Below, piece by piece: positions 49,518-50,055 of a DNA stretch of 50,055 nt; the stretch's first letter is position 1, and each line of letters begins with the position of its first letter. The position numbers and the translations under genes are program-made. The DNA is from JBBRVP01 sp038246785 (GTDB taxonomy: Bacteria > Actinomycetota > Actinomycetes > Jiangellales > Jiangellaceae): positions 1 to 50,055 of the forward strand of contig JBBRVP010000020.1 of NCBI GenBank assembly GCA_038246785.1, read 5' to 3'. The notes below the pieces were generated by a model. That model saw only the letters and a program-made list of their open reading frames with translations. It had not been told where the DNA came from and did no database searches.

Positions 49518-49964
49518 GTGCGTGACTGGCTGAGCTGGCTCGGGCTGGCTGCCGCGGTGATGGTGGTCAGCTGGGTGCTGCTGATCCTGCTGGCGCGCCG
49601 CCTGCCGGAGGGGACGGCGAGGGAGCTGGCCCGATTCCTGCCGGCCTGCGTTACCACAGTGCGACGGCTACGGTCGCATCCGGCGGTGCCGCCCCGGGCG
49701 AGGATCGCGGTCGGTGTCGCAGGATTGTGGGTGCTGTCCCCGATCGACCTGATCCCGGAGTTCCTGCCGGTGATCGGTCCCCTGGATGATGTAGTCGTGG
49801 TGGCGTTGGCGTTCCGGTACGCGGCTCGCAGCGTGCCCCGCGAGGTGCTGCTGGACGCCTGGCCCGGAGACCCGCGGCTGATGGAGCGCCTCGTCGGCCC
49901 CGCCCGGCCGTCGAGGCATGACACTCCCTATGTCAACCTCATGCCGCCAGTGGGGCGTTCTTGA
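49518..49964 (+). CDS. DUF1232 (YkvA-type) membrane protein, 3' end overlapping IS110-type sequence
   Basis: The 148-aa protein starts with a membrane segment (LGLAAAVMVVSWVLLILLAR), then a helical domain and the DUF1232 core PRARIAVGVAGLWVLSPIDL, IPEFLPVIGPLDDVVVVALA, FRYAARSVPREVLLDAWPGD. Function of DUF1232 is unknown. The last residues (DTPYVNLMPPVGRS) and the stop codon overlap the C-terminal coding sequence of the opposite-strand IS110-type transposase. The IS may thus have supplied the end of this gene. Confidence 0.78.
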   Translation: MRDWLSWLGLAAAVMVVSWVLLILLARRLPEGTARELARFLPACVTTVRRLRSHPAVPPRARIAVGVAGLWVLSPIDLIPEFLPVIGPLDDVVVVALAFRYAARSVPREVLLDAWPGDPRLMERLVGPARPSRHDTPYVNLMPPVGRS

Positions 49965-50055
49965 TCTTGTTAGCGTTGCCGTGAAGAGCGGGGTCGTAGG
50001 GGACCTTGTCTTGCCAGCAGCGCCAGATGACGCGGGTCCAGGCGCGGGCCAGGAC
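49939..50055 (-). mobile_element. IS110-family transposase, C-terminal fragment (cut by window edge)
   Basis: The minus strand entering the window encodes 38 residues beginning VLARAWTRVIWRCWQDKVPY, then DPALHGNANKIKNAPLAA and a TGA at 49939. The W-R-V-I/L-W-R-C-W-x-x-x-x-P-Y-D pattern is the usual end of IS110/IS116/IS902 transposases. The rest is outside the window. IS110 elements lack long terminal repeats, so the element's end cannot be set precisely; it lies near or before 49939. Confidence 0.72.

Overview
The window is very GC-rich, uses GTG starts heavily, and chains many genes by 4-base GTGA or ATGA stop/start overlaps. Together with DUF3072, DUF4235, the membrane iron-sulfur reductase and the OpuC-type and HutF-type gene arrangements, this points to a chromosomal segment of a free-living actinomycete. 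I cannot place it to order from sequence alone. Both window edges cut a transposase gene: an IS5-type N-terminus at 1-69 and an IS110-type C-terminus at 49939-50055.

Layout. 1-2.2 kb: an IS5-like element sits in the 3' part of a PIG-L deacetylase gene that overlaps an acyl-CoA dehydrogenase-like gene, with a divergent small lipoprotein. 2.2-3.7 kb: repeats, a decayed coding stretch and two tandem paralogous small membrane proteins. 3.75-8.4 kb: a complete branched-chain-amino-acid-type ABC importer (livK-H-M-G-F, minus strand). 8.6-10.4 kb: tRNA-Gly(CCC), then dcd interrupted by a class 3-type intein with a decayed homing endonuclease, then a DUF3072 protein. 10.4-12.2 kb: a three-gene operon (ribbon-helix-helix regulator, 41-aa peptide, DUF4097 beta-repeat protein) with a phased GACGTC operator array at its start. 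12.3-14.5 kb: a membrane-bound heterodisulfide-reductase-like Fe-S protein. 14.7-18.2 kb: an OpuC-type osmoprotectant ABC system. 18.3-20.8 kb: a glutaryl-CoA dehydrogenase and a frameshifted GH3 lipoprotein gene.

21.0-24.2 kb holds hutHU, followed by a NatAB-type ABC exporter (24.2-26.4). 26.5-33.9 kb is an assorted block: Asp/Glu racemase-like protein, YjbR protein, a three-dehydrogenase polyol operon, an ArsR/AHSA1 pair with two operator-like palindromes, a methyltransferase and a YciO/Sua5 protein. 34.0-40.2 kb resumes histidine catabolism as one overlapping operon: an M20 amidohydrolase, a beta-propeller lipoprotein, an unknown 352-aa protein, HutF and HutI. Together hutH, hutU, hutI and hutF convert histidine to N-formylglutamate. 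No HutG is visible, so the M20 enzyme is the best local candidate for the last step.

40.2-44.3 kb: DUF4235, a small membrane peptide, glycogen phosphorylase and a YihY/BrkB membrane protein. 44.4-50 kb: a methyltransferase, a TPR-like protein, VOC, RidA, DUF2237, an MBL-fold hydrolase, a YcaQ-type winged-helix protein and a DUF1232 protein.

The most interesting items are the Dcd class 3 intein, the RHH/41-aa/DUF4097 operon with its helically phased operator, a repeated 61-bp palindrome with conserved arms and variable loop, a set of TGTCAG-type hairpins at convergent gene ends, several 15-bp minisatellites, and the split hut locus with two unexplained genes locked into it.
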